Positions 1 to 6,252 of a DNA stretch of 16,250 nt are shown in pieces. The translations under genes and the position numbers were made by a program. The DNA is from Porticoccus sp964608185 (GTDB lineage Bacteria > Pseudomonadota > Gammaproteobacteria > Pseudomonadales > Porticoccaceae): the NCBI GenBank assembly GCA_964608185.1, contig CAZSMR010000028.1:1-16250 (forward strand), in the 5' to 3' direction. The notes below the pieces were generated by a model that was not told the DNA's origin, ran no database searches, and saw only the letters and a list, made by a program, of their open reading frames with translations. The first letter of the stretch is position 1. Each line of letters starts with the position of its first letter.

Positions 1-1671
1 GGCGTTGCAGCGAGCTTGTCCTACGAGAATGGGATTTTAGTTCGAGGTGGAACTCGTGGTGATGGCAAAACCGGAGAAGATATAACAGATAATGTCAGAA
101 CAATTTTTTCAGTACCCCTGAGACTAAATACAAAGTCGCCACCAAGATTCCTCGAAGTTAGAGGAGAGATTTATTTACCAAAAATAGGCTTTAAAAAAAT
201 AAATAGAGAAGCTATAAAAAACGATGGAAAAGTTTTTGTTAATCCTCGTAATGCTGCTGCAGGAAGTCTCCGCCAGCTAGATTCAAAGATCACTGCATCT
301 AGACCATTAGAAATGTCAGTTTATAGTCTTGGTGCAATTGAAGGACAACTATCTCCAAAGACACACATAAAAACCTTAGAGCTACTTAAGTCCTGGGGAT
401 TTCTTGTTAATCCTTATACAGAAGAAGCAAAAGGTATAAATTCTTGCATAAAATATTACCAAAAAATTTTTGATGCCAGAGGTGGGCTACCTTACGAGAT
501 CGATGGTATTGTATTTAAAGTGAACGATTTTAGTTACCAAGAGCGTATGGGCTCTATAGCAAAATCGCCACGATGGGCTATCGCCAGAAAATTTCCTGCT
601 CAAGAAGAAATTACTGTTCTAAAAGCGGTTAATTTCCAAGTGGGTCGAACAGGATCGATCACTCCAGTAGCTAGCCTTAAGCCAGTATTTGTTGGAGGGG
701 TTACTGTAAGTAGCGCATCCCTTCATAATCAGGATGAAGTGCAGAGACTAAATATCAGAATTGGTGATTTCGTTATAGTACGAAGAGCTGGTGACGTAAT
801 TCCTCAAATCGTTAAGTCTATTCACGAAAAACGTCCAGCTATGACTAAAAAAATAGTTTTTCCAGATCTTTGTCCAGAGTGCGGTTCGCCAATTATTCAA
901 GTTGATGGTGAAGCAACTATTAGGTGCACTGGAGGCCTTTTTTGCTCTGCACAAATGAAGCAAGCAATAAAGCATTTTGCTTCACGGAAAGGTATGGATA
1001 TTGATGGATTAGGAGAAAAATTGGTTGACCAGCTTGTTGATCAAAAATTCATATCTTCTGTTACCGATCTATATCATTTAGACGTTGTTCGTCTGAGCAG
1101 TTTAGAGAGAATGGGTAAAAAATCCGCCGAAAAGATTTTAAATGCATTAGAGGCATCTAAAAAAACTTCTTTTCCACGTTTTTTATACTCACTAGGTATT
1201 CGAGAGGTAGGTGATGCAACCTCAATTTCTTTAGCTCGCTACTTTAAAAACCTTGATGCTCTTCGAAAAACAAACTTAGTAGATTTGCTCGAAGTACCTG
1301 ATGTAGGACCTGTCGTTGCAGGTTTTGTATGCAACTTTTTTTCGCAAAGAGAAAATTTACAGATTATAGATAAGCTCATGAGCCTTGGTATATATTGGCC
1401 TAAATTTGAATCAAGTGAAGACCAGCTCTTACCGTTACTGAATCAAACATGGGTTCTTACTGGAGGAATGGAAGTTATGGGACGACCTGAGGCTAAAGAA
1501 AAGCTTCAGCTGCTAGGAGCTAAAGTAGCAGGTAGCGTTTCAGCTCAAACTAACTGCGTTGTTGCTGGTGCGGGAGCAGGATCGAAGTTAAAAAAAGCCA
1601 ATGAGCTTGCCATTAAGATAATAGATGAAGATGCTTTATTACAGCTGCTTAAAGCGAATAATCTATTTTAG
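1..1671 (+). CDS. ligA: NAD-dependent DNA ligase LigA (5' truncated by window edge)
   Basis: Seals nicks in duplex DNA using NAD+, in replication (Okazaki joining) and repair. The frame is open from base 1, where GVAASLSYENG aligns directly after the KLD of the adenylation motif KxDG. The catalytic lysine and roughly 117 N-terminal residues therefore lie outside the window. The remaining 556 residues fit the usual length of about 670. Visible parts are the nucleotidyltransferase motif TRGDGKTGEDITDNVRTI, the OB-fold, a four-cysteine zinc finger (Cys codons at 871, 880, 925 and 943), the helix-hairpin-helix region and a C-terminal BRCT domain from about 1440 (WVLTGG, then the AGSKLKKA stretch). 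An apparent TTG start at 16 is internal and not real. The gene converges on the minus-strand methyltransferase with 21 nt between stops and no obvious terminator hairpin. Identification is secure. Confidence 0.97.
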   Translation, partial: GVAASLSYENGILVRGGTRGDGKTGEDITDNVRTIFSVPLRLNTKSPPRFLEVRGEIYLPKIGFKKINREAIKNDGKVFVNPRNAAAGSLRQLDSKITASRPLEMSVYSLGAIEGQLSPKTHIKTLELLKSWGFLVNPYTEEAKGINSCIKYYQKIFDARGGLPYEIDGIVFKVNDFSYQERMGSIAKSPRWAIARKFPAQEEITVLKAVNFQVGRTGSITPVASLKPVFVGGVTVSSASLHNQDEVQRLNIRIGDFVIVRRAGDVIPQIVKSIHEKRPAMTKKIVFPDLCPECGSPIIQVDGEATIRCTGGLFCSAQMKQAIKHFASRKGMDIDGLGEKLVDQLVDQKFISSVTDLYHLDVVRLSSLERMGKKSAEKILNALEASKKTSFPRFLYSLGIREVGDATSISLARYFKNLDALRKTNLVDLLEVPDVGPVVAGFVCNFFSQRENLQIIDKLMSLGIYWPKFESSEDQLLPLLNQTWVLTGGMEVMGRPEAKEKLQLLGAKVAGSVSAQTNCVVAGAGAGSKLKKANELAIKIIDEDALLQLLKANNLF

Positions 1672-1692
1672 TAGCATAAGTAGTAAGTAAGA

Positions 1693-2457
1693 TTAGTTGT
1701 GAAAGGCAAGGAGTGCTGCAGTTACAGACACATTAAGTGACTCAACGCCGCTATTCATTGGAATTCTAATTTGATGTAAGCATAGTTTTCTGACTGCTTC
1801 AGAGACTCCTTTCGTTTCATTTCCTAATACATAAACTATAGGTGAAACGTTTTTAAACTTATTGATCGATACATTTCCATCTGATGTCAAAGCGCACGCT
1901 TTGACACCTAAATTCATTAGCTTTGGAAGAGCTTCTTCAAGAGTACTACATCTTATAATCGTACTTTTAAACAAAGTTCCAGCACTAGCTTTAATAACAA
2001 GTGGCGATATAGCTGCGATTCCTTTGCTTGGAAGAAGTACTCCATAGCTAGGACTTGCGGTTACAGATCGAATAATCATCCCTAGATTTTGAGGATTGGT
2101 AATACCATCTAATGCAATTAGAGTAAAATTACCATCTGGGATTGATTTTATGAAGTCATCAAAAAGATGGTAGTTTTTAATTTCAAGATCTGCTGCCACA
2201 CCTTGATCTTGGTTAATATTTCTAGATATACGTGAGAGACTCTGCCGAGTATGATGCACTAACTCAATTTTTCGCTTTTTAGCAATTTCGATGATATTTT
2301 TTTTAAAATCTGTGAGTTTTTTAGTATCAGAGAGGTGTATACGATGGAAAATTACCTCTGAATTGTCTAGAGCCTCTAGAACTGGATTTTTTCCATAAAT
2401 AGTAAGTAGTTTCTCGTAAAATTTTTTGCGTTGAAGATATTCTTTTTTGTCGGACAC
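1693..2457 (-). CDS. rlmB: TrmH/SpoU-family RNA 2'-O-methyltransferase, RlmB-like
   Basis: Predicted SPOUT-fold methyltransferase that transfers a methyl from SAM to a ribose 2'-OH. E. coli RlmB modifies G2251 of 23S rRNA. The 254-residue protein has an N-terminal substrate-binding part beginning IYGKNPVLEAL (about residues 20-30). The trefoil-knot motifs follow: NPQNLGMIIRS (motif 1), YVLGNETKGVS (motif 2) and IPMNSGVESLNVSVTAALL (motif 3). Start is GTG at 2457, preceded by GAGGA (2466-2462) that begins just after the pdxJ stop, so the two genes are probably translationally coupled. Motif 1 and its surroundings differ from the DPHNLGACLRSADAAG version of E. coli RlmB. The family call is firm, but the exact target nucleotide is not. 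It is the last gene of the minus-strand run. Confidence 0.8.
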   Translation of the reverse strand: MSDKKEYLQRKKFYEKLLTIYGKNPVLEALDNSEVIFHRIHLSDTKKLTDFKKNIIEIAKKRKIELVHHTRQSLSRISRNINQDQGVAADLEIKNYHLFDDFIKSIPDGNFTLIALDGITNPQNLGMIIRSVTASPSYGVLLPSKGIAAISPLVIKASAGTLFKSTIIRCSTLEEALPKLMNLGVKACALTSDGNVSINKFKNVSPIVYVLGNETKGVSEAVRKLCLHQIRIPMNSGVESLNVSVTAALLAFHN

Positions 2458-2466
2458 GAGTTCCTC

Positions 2467-3279
2467 TCATTTTTTAGGTACAGATGTAACTTTACCTTTT
2501 CCCGCTATAATACTCTTATATGATCGAACAGCTTTTGCTAACCCCATTGAAAGGGCATCTACGATTAAAGCGTGACCGATAGAAAACTCCTGCAGCTCAG
2601 GGATTGAGGAGAATTTAATGAGATTCTCTAAATTTAAATCATGACCAGCATTAACACCTAAACCTAACCTTTGGGCTGCCTGTGCAGAGATGAGATATTG
2701 CTTAAATATTTTTTCGGAATTACTAGTACCCCATGATGCTGCGTAGGGTCCAGTAAATAGCTCAATTCTCTCTACTCCTAGCTCTGAAGCAAGTTTTATT
2801 TGATGAATATCTGGATCCATAAATAAACTTACACGAATTCCATTTGATTTTAAGCGACGAATAATTGGATATAATTTATCGCTACTATTCTCTAGGTTAA
2901 AACCATGATCTGATGTCAATTGACTTATAGTATCTGGCACTAAGGTGCATTGATCTGGCTGTAGAGGAAGGACTAACTCCATAAATCCAGGATACTTGCC
3001 TCCTTTCAGTGTAAATGGGTTGCCTTCAATATTGAGTTCAATTCTATTTTTATTAGACTTTTTTAATGCAGAAATTAAAGCACTTAGATCAGATACATCT
3101 TTTGGCGTAGCATGCCGAAGATCTGGTCTCGGGTGGACTGTAATACCATCTGCTCCATTCTCAATACATACCTTTGCATGAGTTATGATATTCGGATTAC
3201 AACCCTCTCGTGAATTACGAACGAGGGCAATTTTGTTCAAATTAACACTGAGCGATTTATTGAAAATTTTATTTATCAA
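2467..3279 (-). CDS. pdxJ: Pyridoxine 5'-phosphate synthase PdxJ
   Basis: Condenses 1-deoxyxylulose 5-phosphate with 3-amino-2-oxopropyl phosphate to give pyridoxine 5'-phosphate, the last ring-forming step of DXP-dependent vitamin B6 synthesis in the cytosol. It is a TIM-barrel protein of 270 residues, slightly longer than the usual 240-250. Signatures are SVNLNKIALVRNSREG near the N-terminus, GADGITVHPRPDLRHAT with both conserved histidines, IEGNPFT, QCTLVPD, GIRVSLFMDPD, and GLGVNAGHDLNLENL followed by FSIGHALIVDAL. The start is TTG at 3279, since no ATG lies further upstream in frame before the homology begins. It has AGGG about 8 nt upstream and overlaps the cyclophilin gene by 11 nt. 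The motif wording (HPRPD rather than HLRED, LVPD rather than LVPE) resembles PdxJ of Bacteroidota and some Alphaproteobacteria more than that of typical Gammaproteobacteria. Function is secure. Confidence 0.95.
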   Translation of the reverse strand: MINKIFNKSLSVNLNKIALVRNSREGCNPNIITHAKVCIENGADGITVHPRPDLRHATPKDVSDLSALISALKKSNKNRIELNIEGNPFTLKGGKYPGFMELVLPLQPDQCTLVPDTISQLTSDHGFNLENSSDKLYPIIRRLKSNGIRVSLFMDPDIHQIKLASELGVERIELFTGPYAASWGTSNSEKIFKQYLISAQAAQRLGLGVNAGHDLNLENLIKFSSIPELQEFSIGHALIVDALSMGLAKAVRSYKSIIAGKGKVTSVPKK

Positions 3280-3871
3280 TTATAACCCTAGCCTTGATTA
3301 TTTTTACTGTTGCAGTTGGTACATCTTTCATCCCCGCCGCTCTTTGAGTTGGTAGCCGTGATATTTTGTCGGCGACACTCATTCCGCGAACAACCTTACC
3401 AAATACCGCATAACCTGGTTTTTCTGGTGAGGAATCTAAACTTACGTTGTCTACAACGTTGATAAAAAATTGAGCTTTAGCACTGTCTGGATCAGCGGTT
3501 CTAGCCATAGCAACGGTATATTTTTTATTTTTAAGACCATTGAATGATTCATTTTTTATACTTTCCTCTGAGGGATTCATGCGACTAATATCTTCATTAA
3601 AGCCACCAGCTTGAATCATGAAACCCCTAATAACTCTATGGAAAATTAATCCATCGTAATATTTTTTATTAACGTAAGTTAAAAAGTTTTCAACTGTAAT
3701 AGGTGATTTTTTCGGGTCAAGTTCTAAGAGTATTTCACCCATATTAGTTGATAGAAGAACTCTTGGAGCTTTTTCCTTAGATCCAGCAGACATAAAATCT
3801 TTAGTCTCTTGAGCGAAACATGGTAGTGCTAGAGCTACATAAAAAAACATAAATAATATTTTTTTGTACAT
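3269..3871 (-). CDS. Secreted cyclophilin-type peptidyl-prolyl cis-trans isomerase (PpiA-like)
   Basis: Catalyses cis-trans isomerisation of X-Pro bonds, probably on periplasmic proteins. I place the start at the ATG at 3871, giving 200 residues. It is preceded by AAAGGA (3883-3878) at 6 nt and opens with a signal peptide (basic MYKK, then a hydrophobic stretch to about residue 17, likely cleavage after CFA). The longer in-frame start at 3925 would bury this signal behind 18 residues. The cyclophilin domain covers about residues 37-200, with IFHRVIRGFMIQAGG (catalytic Arg79, Gln87), AMARTADPDSAKAQFFIN and YAVFGKVVRGM. ALPC is a poor lipobox because proline precedes the cysteine, so a lipoprotein is unlikely. 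The gene lies 44 nt after the YgiM-like gene and overlaps pdxJ. Confidence 0.93.
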   Translation of the reverse strand: MYKKILFMFFYVALALPCFAQETKDFMSAGSKEKAPRVLLSTNMGEILLELDPKKSPITVENFLTYVNKKYYDGLIFHRVIRGFMIQAGGFNEDISRMNPSEESIKNESFNGLKNKKYTVAMARTADPDSAKAQFFINVVDNVSLDSSPEKPGYAVFGKVVRGMSVADKISRLPTQRAAGMKDVPTATVKIIKARVIIDK

Positions 3872-3915
3872 ACATATTCCTTTAATAGGTTTTGTTATAA
3901 ATGAAGTGATAGAAA

Positions 3916-4323
3916 CTATCCCCAATTATCATATTTGTTCTTGCGTGATAGTGATGTCAAAAAAGATGTTAACAAGGCGCCCATTAGAACTGAAAGTGCA
4001 CCATATAAAAACCAAGTATTTCTCTGGCTTTTCGAAAGCCTATCATTCTGGCCTCTTAGAATATCAATTTCGCTTTCGAGAATAGCATTCTTCTCGATCA
4101 GCACTTGATTTTGCTCTTTAACTGAGATCTTAGAGTGTAAGAAATTCACTTTAGGCTTGATGGTCAATACTTGTGTTTGATTTATTTTTTTATTGAGAGA
4201 TAATTTGTCTGAGACAGCTATGTTTTCTGCAAAAACTGGGACTAAAAAAACAAATATAGATGATAAAATAATAAATCTAATTCTTCGGAATACTTGCATA
4301 TGAGGCCTTTTATTTTCCTTCAT
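3916..4323 (-). CDS. Small YgiM/TIGR04211-like coiled-coil membrane protein lacking an SH3 domain
   Basis: A 135-residue protein of unknown function. It has a basic N-terminus and a hydrophobic signal or anchor segment (about residues 15-31, RFIILSSIFVFLVPVFAEN), then a polar linker. A heptad-like helical region follows (about 66-102, NQVLIEKNAILESEIDILRG), then a second membrane segment (about 103-126, WFLYGALSVLMGALLTSFL) and a short basic tail ending KYDNWG. The end of the protein (NTWFLYGA, glycine-rich helix, basic tail, WG) resembles the C-terminus of YgiM/TIGR04211 'SH3 domain' proteins. The SH3 domain expected between the signal and the coiled coil is absent. The start at 4323 overlaps the yciI stop as ATGA and has AAGGT upstream. 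An alternative ATG at 4299 (AAAGG upstream) would give a cleaner signal peptide. Relationship to YgiM is an inference. Confidence 0.72.
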   Translation of the reverse strand: MKENKRPHMQVFRRIRFIILSSIFVFLVPVFAENIAVSDKLSLNKKINQTQVLTIKPKVNFLHSKISVKEQNQVLIEKNAILESEIDILRGQNDRLSKSQRNTWFLYGALSVLMGALLTSFLTSLSRKNKYDNWG

Positions 4324-4619
4324 GGCAATACCTTCTTGAAAGGTTTTACGGTGACTTTGGAATAAATACCTTCTCTTGTGTACGGATCCTCAGCTGCCCA
4401 AGATTTTGCTAAGGCCAAAGAATCAAATTCTGCAATAATCAAGCTTCCAGTGAAGCCCAATTCCCCAGGCGTTTCGTTGTCTATAGCTGGATGTGGCCCA
4501 GCTACAAATAAACGGCCTTGGTTTTTTAGTTCTACAAGTCGTGCTATATGAGAGGGCCTGATTGCTAGCCTTTTTTCTAGGCTAAGGGGTTCATCCTCAC
4601 AGCTTATAGAATACCACAT
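4320..4619 (-). CDS. yciI: YciI family protein
   Basis: A 99-residue ferredoxin-like-fold (dimeric alpha+beta barrel) protein. Its sequence follows E. coli YciI almost end to end: LEKRLAIRPSHIARL with the conserved His24, GRLFVAGPHPA, GELGFTGSLIIAEFDSL and the ending VTVKPFKK. No cellular reaction is established for YciI itself, though related proteins are small lyase- or dehydrochlorinase-like enzymes. The ATG at 4619 has AAGGA about 8 nt upstream. The gene begins 4 nt after the VC0807-family membrane protein and overlaps the next gene by 4 nt, so it is cotranscribed with both. Pairing of yciI with septation-type membrane proteins is familiar in Gammaproteobacteria. Family assignment is secure and function is open. 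Confidence 0.93.
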   Translation of the reverse strand: MWYSISCEDEPLSLEKRLAIRPSHIARLVELKNQGRLFVAGPHPAIDNETPGELGFTGSLIIAEFDSLALAKSWAAEDPYTREGIYSKVTVKPFKKVLP

Positions 4620-4623
4620 TAGT

Positions 4624-5337
4624 TCATCCTTTTTGGGAAGTGCTGTTACTCTTCATTATTTCTTCTAGCTTAAGGCCAGTCAGTTTTTTTATGCCTTGAA
4701 ATAGATAAAACAGAGCACCCATTAAAACTAACATTGCAGGAATAGCAATAACAGGGAAACTTAGAGCAGTCATTGTTCCTAGCTGTTCGTTAAACTCTAC
4801 CGTACCAGGTTGGCTCTTAATGATTGAAACAGCAAGAATATAGTTAAGTAATGACGACAGAAAAAAAGAACATGCTACGATCCAAGAGGCATTTATTAGA
4901 CAGCTATCCAATTTTTCTTTATTTCCGTTCGCTTCAACAATGGCAGATATTTTAGATATCTGCATGACTTTTTCATTATATAAAAATGTCTTAACTAAAG
5001 GGTATCGAGTTTTTAAAGACAACAGGGTTGCGAATCCAAATATTGCTGGAATTGCAGCTTCCTTTATAGCTATATAAATAGGGTTAAGCTCAAGTAAACT
5101 GATGCTTCCTGTTAACAGAATACTTATTACCCCAATGGCTGAAAAACCGTTTATTTTTTTTATTGTTACAAAATCTTTTAGGCCATATAGTATTGGAAAA
5201 GCTAGAGCTGAGATAATAGCTATCTTTGTTCCCAGATAGCTATCATCGCTTAGGTTAATAAGTATTAGGGTAGGGATGATTATATTGAAGGCAATATTGA
5301 CTAAAAGATTATCACTTGCCCCGTTATTTTTTGGCAT
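4624..5337 (-). CDS. VC0807-family polytopic inner-membrane protein
   Basis: A 237-residue protein with six predicted membrane segments at about residues 10-28, 37-54, 65-83, 88-106, 148-170 and 190-216. Recognisable family stretches are FNIIIPTLILINLS, IKEAAIPAIFGFATLLSLKT followed by RYPLVKTFLYN, FFLSSLLNYILA, and FNEQLGTMTALSFPVIAIP. This pattern is that of the uncharacterised VC0807 family, sometimes annotated as intracellular-septation-like or transporter-like. I know of no proven function. The ATG at 5337 lacks a clear Shine-Dalgarno, since the leader is almost all A/T. It is the first gene of the six-gene minus-strand run, with a promoter about 60 nt upstream and a palindrome in the leader. 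YciB (true septation protein A) is a different family and I do not think this is it. Confidence 0.82.
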   Translation of the reverse strand: MPKNNGASDNLLVNIAFNIIIPTLILINLSDDSYLGTKIAIISALAFPILYGLKDFVTIKKINGFSAIGVISILLTGSISLLELNPIYIAIKEAAIPAIFGFATLLSLKTRYPLVKTFLYNEKVMQISKISAIVEANGNKEKLDSCLINASWIVACSFFLSSLLNYILAVSIIKSQPGTVEFNEQLGTMTALSFPVIAIPAMLVLMGALFYLFQGIKKLTGLKLEEIMKSNSTSQKG

Positions 5338-5355
5338 GTTTTTTATTTTTTGATG

Positions 5356-5372
5356 AAATTACTAAGTAATTT
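5356..5372. repeat. 17-bp palindrome in the leader of the VC0807-family gene
   Basis: AAATTACT-A-AGTAATTT is a perfect inverted repeat with 8-bp arms and a single central base. It lies between the predicted -10 (5398-5403) and the ATG at 5337. The one-base centre suits a protein-binding dyad better than an RNA hairpin. In such AT-rich DNA it could be chance. Confidence 0.45.
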
Positions 5373-5397
5373 TTGTATTAAACTTCTCTTATTTTTT

Positions 5398-5426
5398 ATT
5401 ATAAGTCATCATCGGGTACTTATCGA
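5398..5426 (-). promoter_or_regulatory. sigma70-type promoter for the VC0807-yciI-...-rlmB run
   Basis: Read on the minus strand: -35 TCGATA (5426-5421, four of six matches), a 17-nt spacer, and -10 TATAAT (5403-5398, perfect). It would start transcription about 55 nt ahead of the ATG at 5337. This is the best promoter match in the window. It sits in the 190-bp divergent region shared with yciO. Confidence 0.62.
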
Positions 5427-5469
5427 GAGCTGAACATAAATCCAATTAAACAAAAGTTGAGTGGTAGGT

Positions 5470-5499
5470 TTGTCCTTCTAACCTCCAGTTGACTATAAA
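5470..5499 (+). promoter_or_regulatory. Candidate promoter for yciO
   Basis: TTGTCC (5470-5475) and TATAAA (5494-5499) are separated by 18 nt. Transcription would begin about 20 nt ahead of the ATG at 5528, whose AGGAG ribosome-binding site is at 5516-5520. A nearby TTGACT (5489-5494) has no matching -10 at the right distance. Confidence 0.45.
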
Positions 5500-5527
5500 T
5501 AAATCACTTTTTGTTAGGAGATGAATT

Positions 5528-6142
5528 ATGAGTCAATTTTTTTTAGTTCACCAAGAAAACCCTCAATCAAGACTGATAGAGCAAGCTGTAGAAATTATTA
5601 AAAACGGTGGTTTATTCGTTTTTCCTACAGATTCAGCCTATGCTTTAGGTTGTCAACTTGGAAATAAAAAAGCGCTAGATAAAATTCGTATGATCAGAAA
5701 GCTTGATAAAGAACATAACTTTACTTTGATGTGTCGAGATCTTTCAGAGCTATCAGTATATGCAAGGGTAGACAATCAGTCATATCGGTCAATCAAGGCC
5801 AATACACCAGGTCCTTTCACCTTTATACTTGAGGGAACAGCTGAAGTTCCACGAAGGTTGTTGCATAAAAAACGTAAAACAATTGGTTTACGTGTGCCAA
5901 AAAATCTAATTGTTCAATCTTTATTAGAAGTTCTGGGTGAGCCAATAATGAGTGTTACCTTAATAATGCCAGGAAATGATTACCCTATGATTAATCCTTC
6001 TGATATTCGTAATAAATTGGAGAAAAGTGTAGATCTTATTATTGATGGCGGTCACTGTGGCATTGAATTAACCACTGTAGTGAACTTAAGTGGATCTTGC
6101 CCTGAAATAACTAGGCAGGGAATTGGTAATTTTGGAGTTTAA
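5528..6142 (+). CDS. yciO: YciO, Sua5/YciO/YrdC-family (TsaC-like) protein
   Basis: Member of the YrdC/Sua5 fold, whose best-known enzymes (TsaC/Sua5) make threonylcarbamoyl-adenylate for the t6A modification of tRNA. The 204 residues match E. coli YciO closely: MSQFF start, RLIEQAVEIIKNGG, FPTDSAYALGCQLGNK, HNFTLMCRDLSELS, NTPGPFTFIL, VPRRLLHKKRKTIGLRVP and VDLIIDGG. YciO is a paralogue of TsaC, and whether it contributes to t6A in vivo is less settled. The start is supported by AGGAG 7 nt upstream. It is transcribed divergently from the VC0807 run and lies 110 nt ahead of scpA. Family identity is very strong. Confidence 0.94.
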   Translation: MSQFFLVHQENPQSRLIEQAVEIIKNGGLFVFPTDSAYALGCQLGNKKALDKIRMIRKLDKEHNFTLMCRDLSELSVYARVDNQSYRSIKANTPGPFTFILEGTAEVPRRLLHKKRKTIGLRVPKNLIVQSLLEVLGEPIMSVTLIMPGNDYPMINPSDIRNKLEKSVDLIIDGGHCGIELTTVVNLSGSCPEITRQGIGNFGV

Positions 6143-6220
6143 TTAACTTGATATTTGAGAAATACAAGGCCACTAATATTTAATTGCTAATGAGTCGCTA
6201 GCTGAATAAATTAATCACAG

Positions 6221-6226
6221 TATAAT
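6221..6226 (+). promoter_or_regulatory. Possible -10 element ahead of scpA
   Basis: A perfect TATAAT lies 26 nt upstream of the scpA ATG, in the 110-nt gap after yciO. No convincing -35 hexamer sits 16-18 nt upstream and there is no TG extension, so the element is tentative. The scpA start itself has only a weak ribosome-binding site. The rest of the gap shows no hairpin terminator. Confidence 0.35.
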
Positions 6227-6252
6227 GTGTTTTTCTTTATTAGAAAATTCCT

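Noticed and set aside
1672..1692. Possible bidirectional terminator between ligA and the methyltransferase gene
   Set aside because: The 21 nt contain no inverted repeat or U-tract arrangement. Only stop-codon-rich AT sequence is present.
3872..3925. Longer cyclophilin start at 3925
   Set aside because: It adds 18 residues before a classical signal peptide. The ATG at 3871 has AAAGGA at ideal spacing.
3864..4085. Plus-strand ORF of 73 codons antisense to the cyclophilin and YgiM-like genes
   Set aside because: No recognisable product and no ribosome-binding site. It is a shadow of two supported minus-strand genes.
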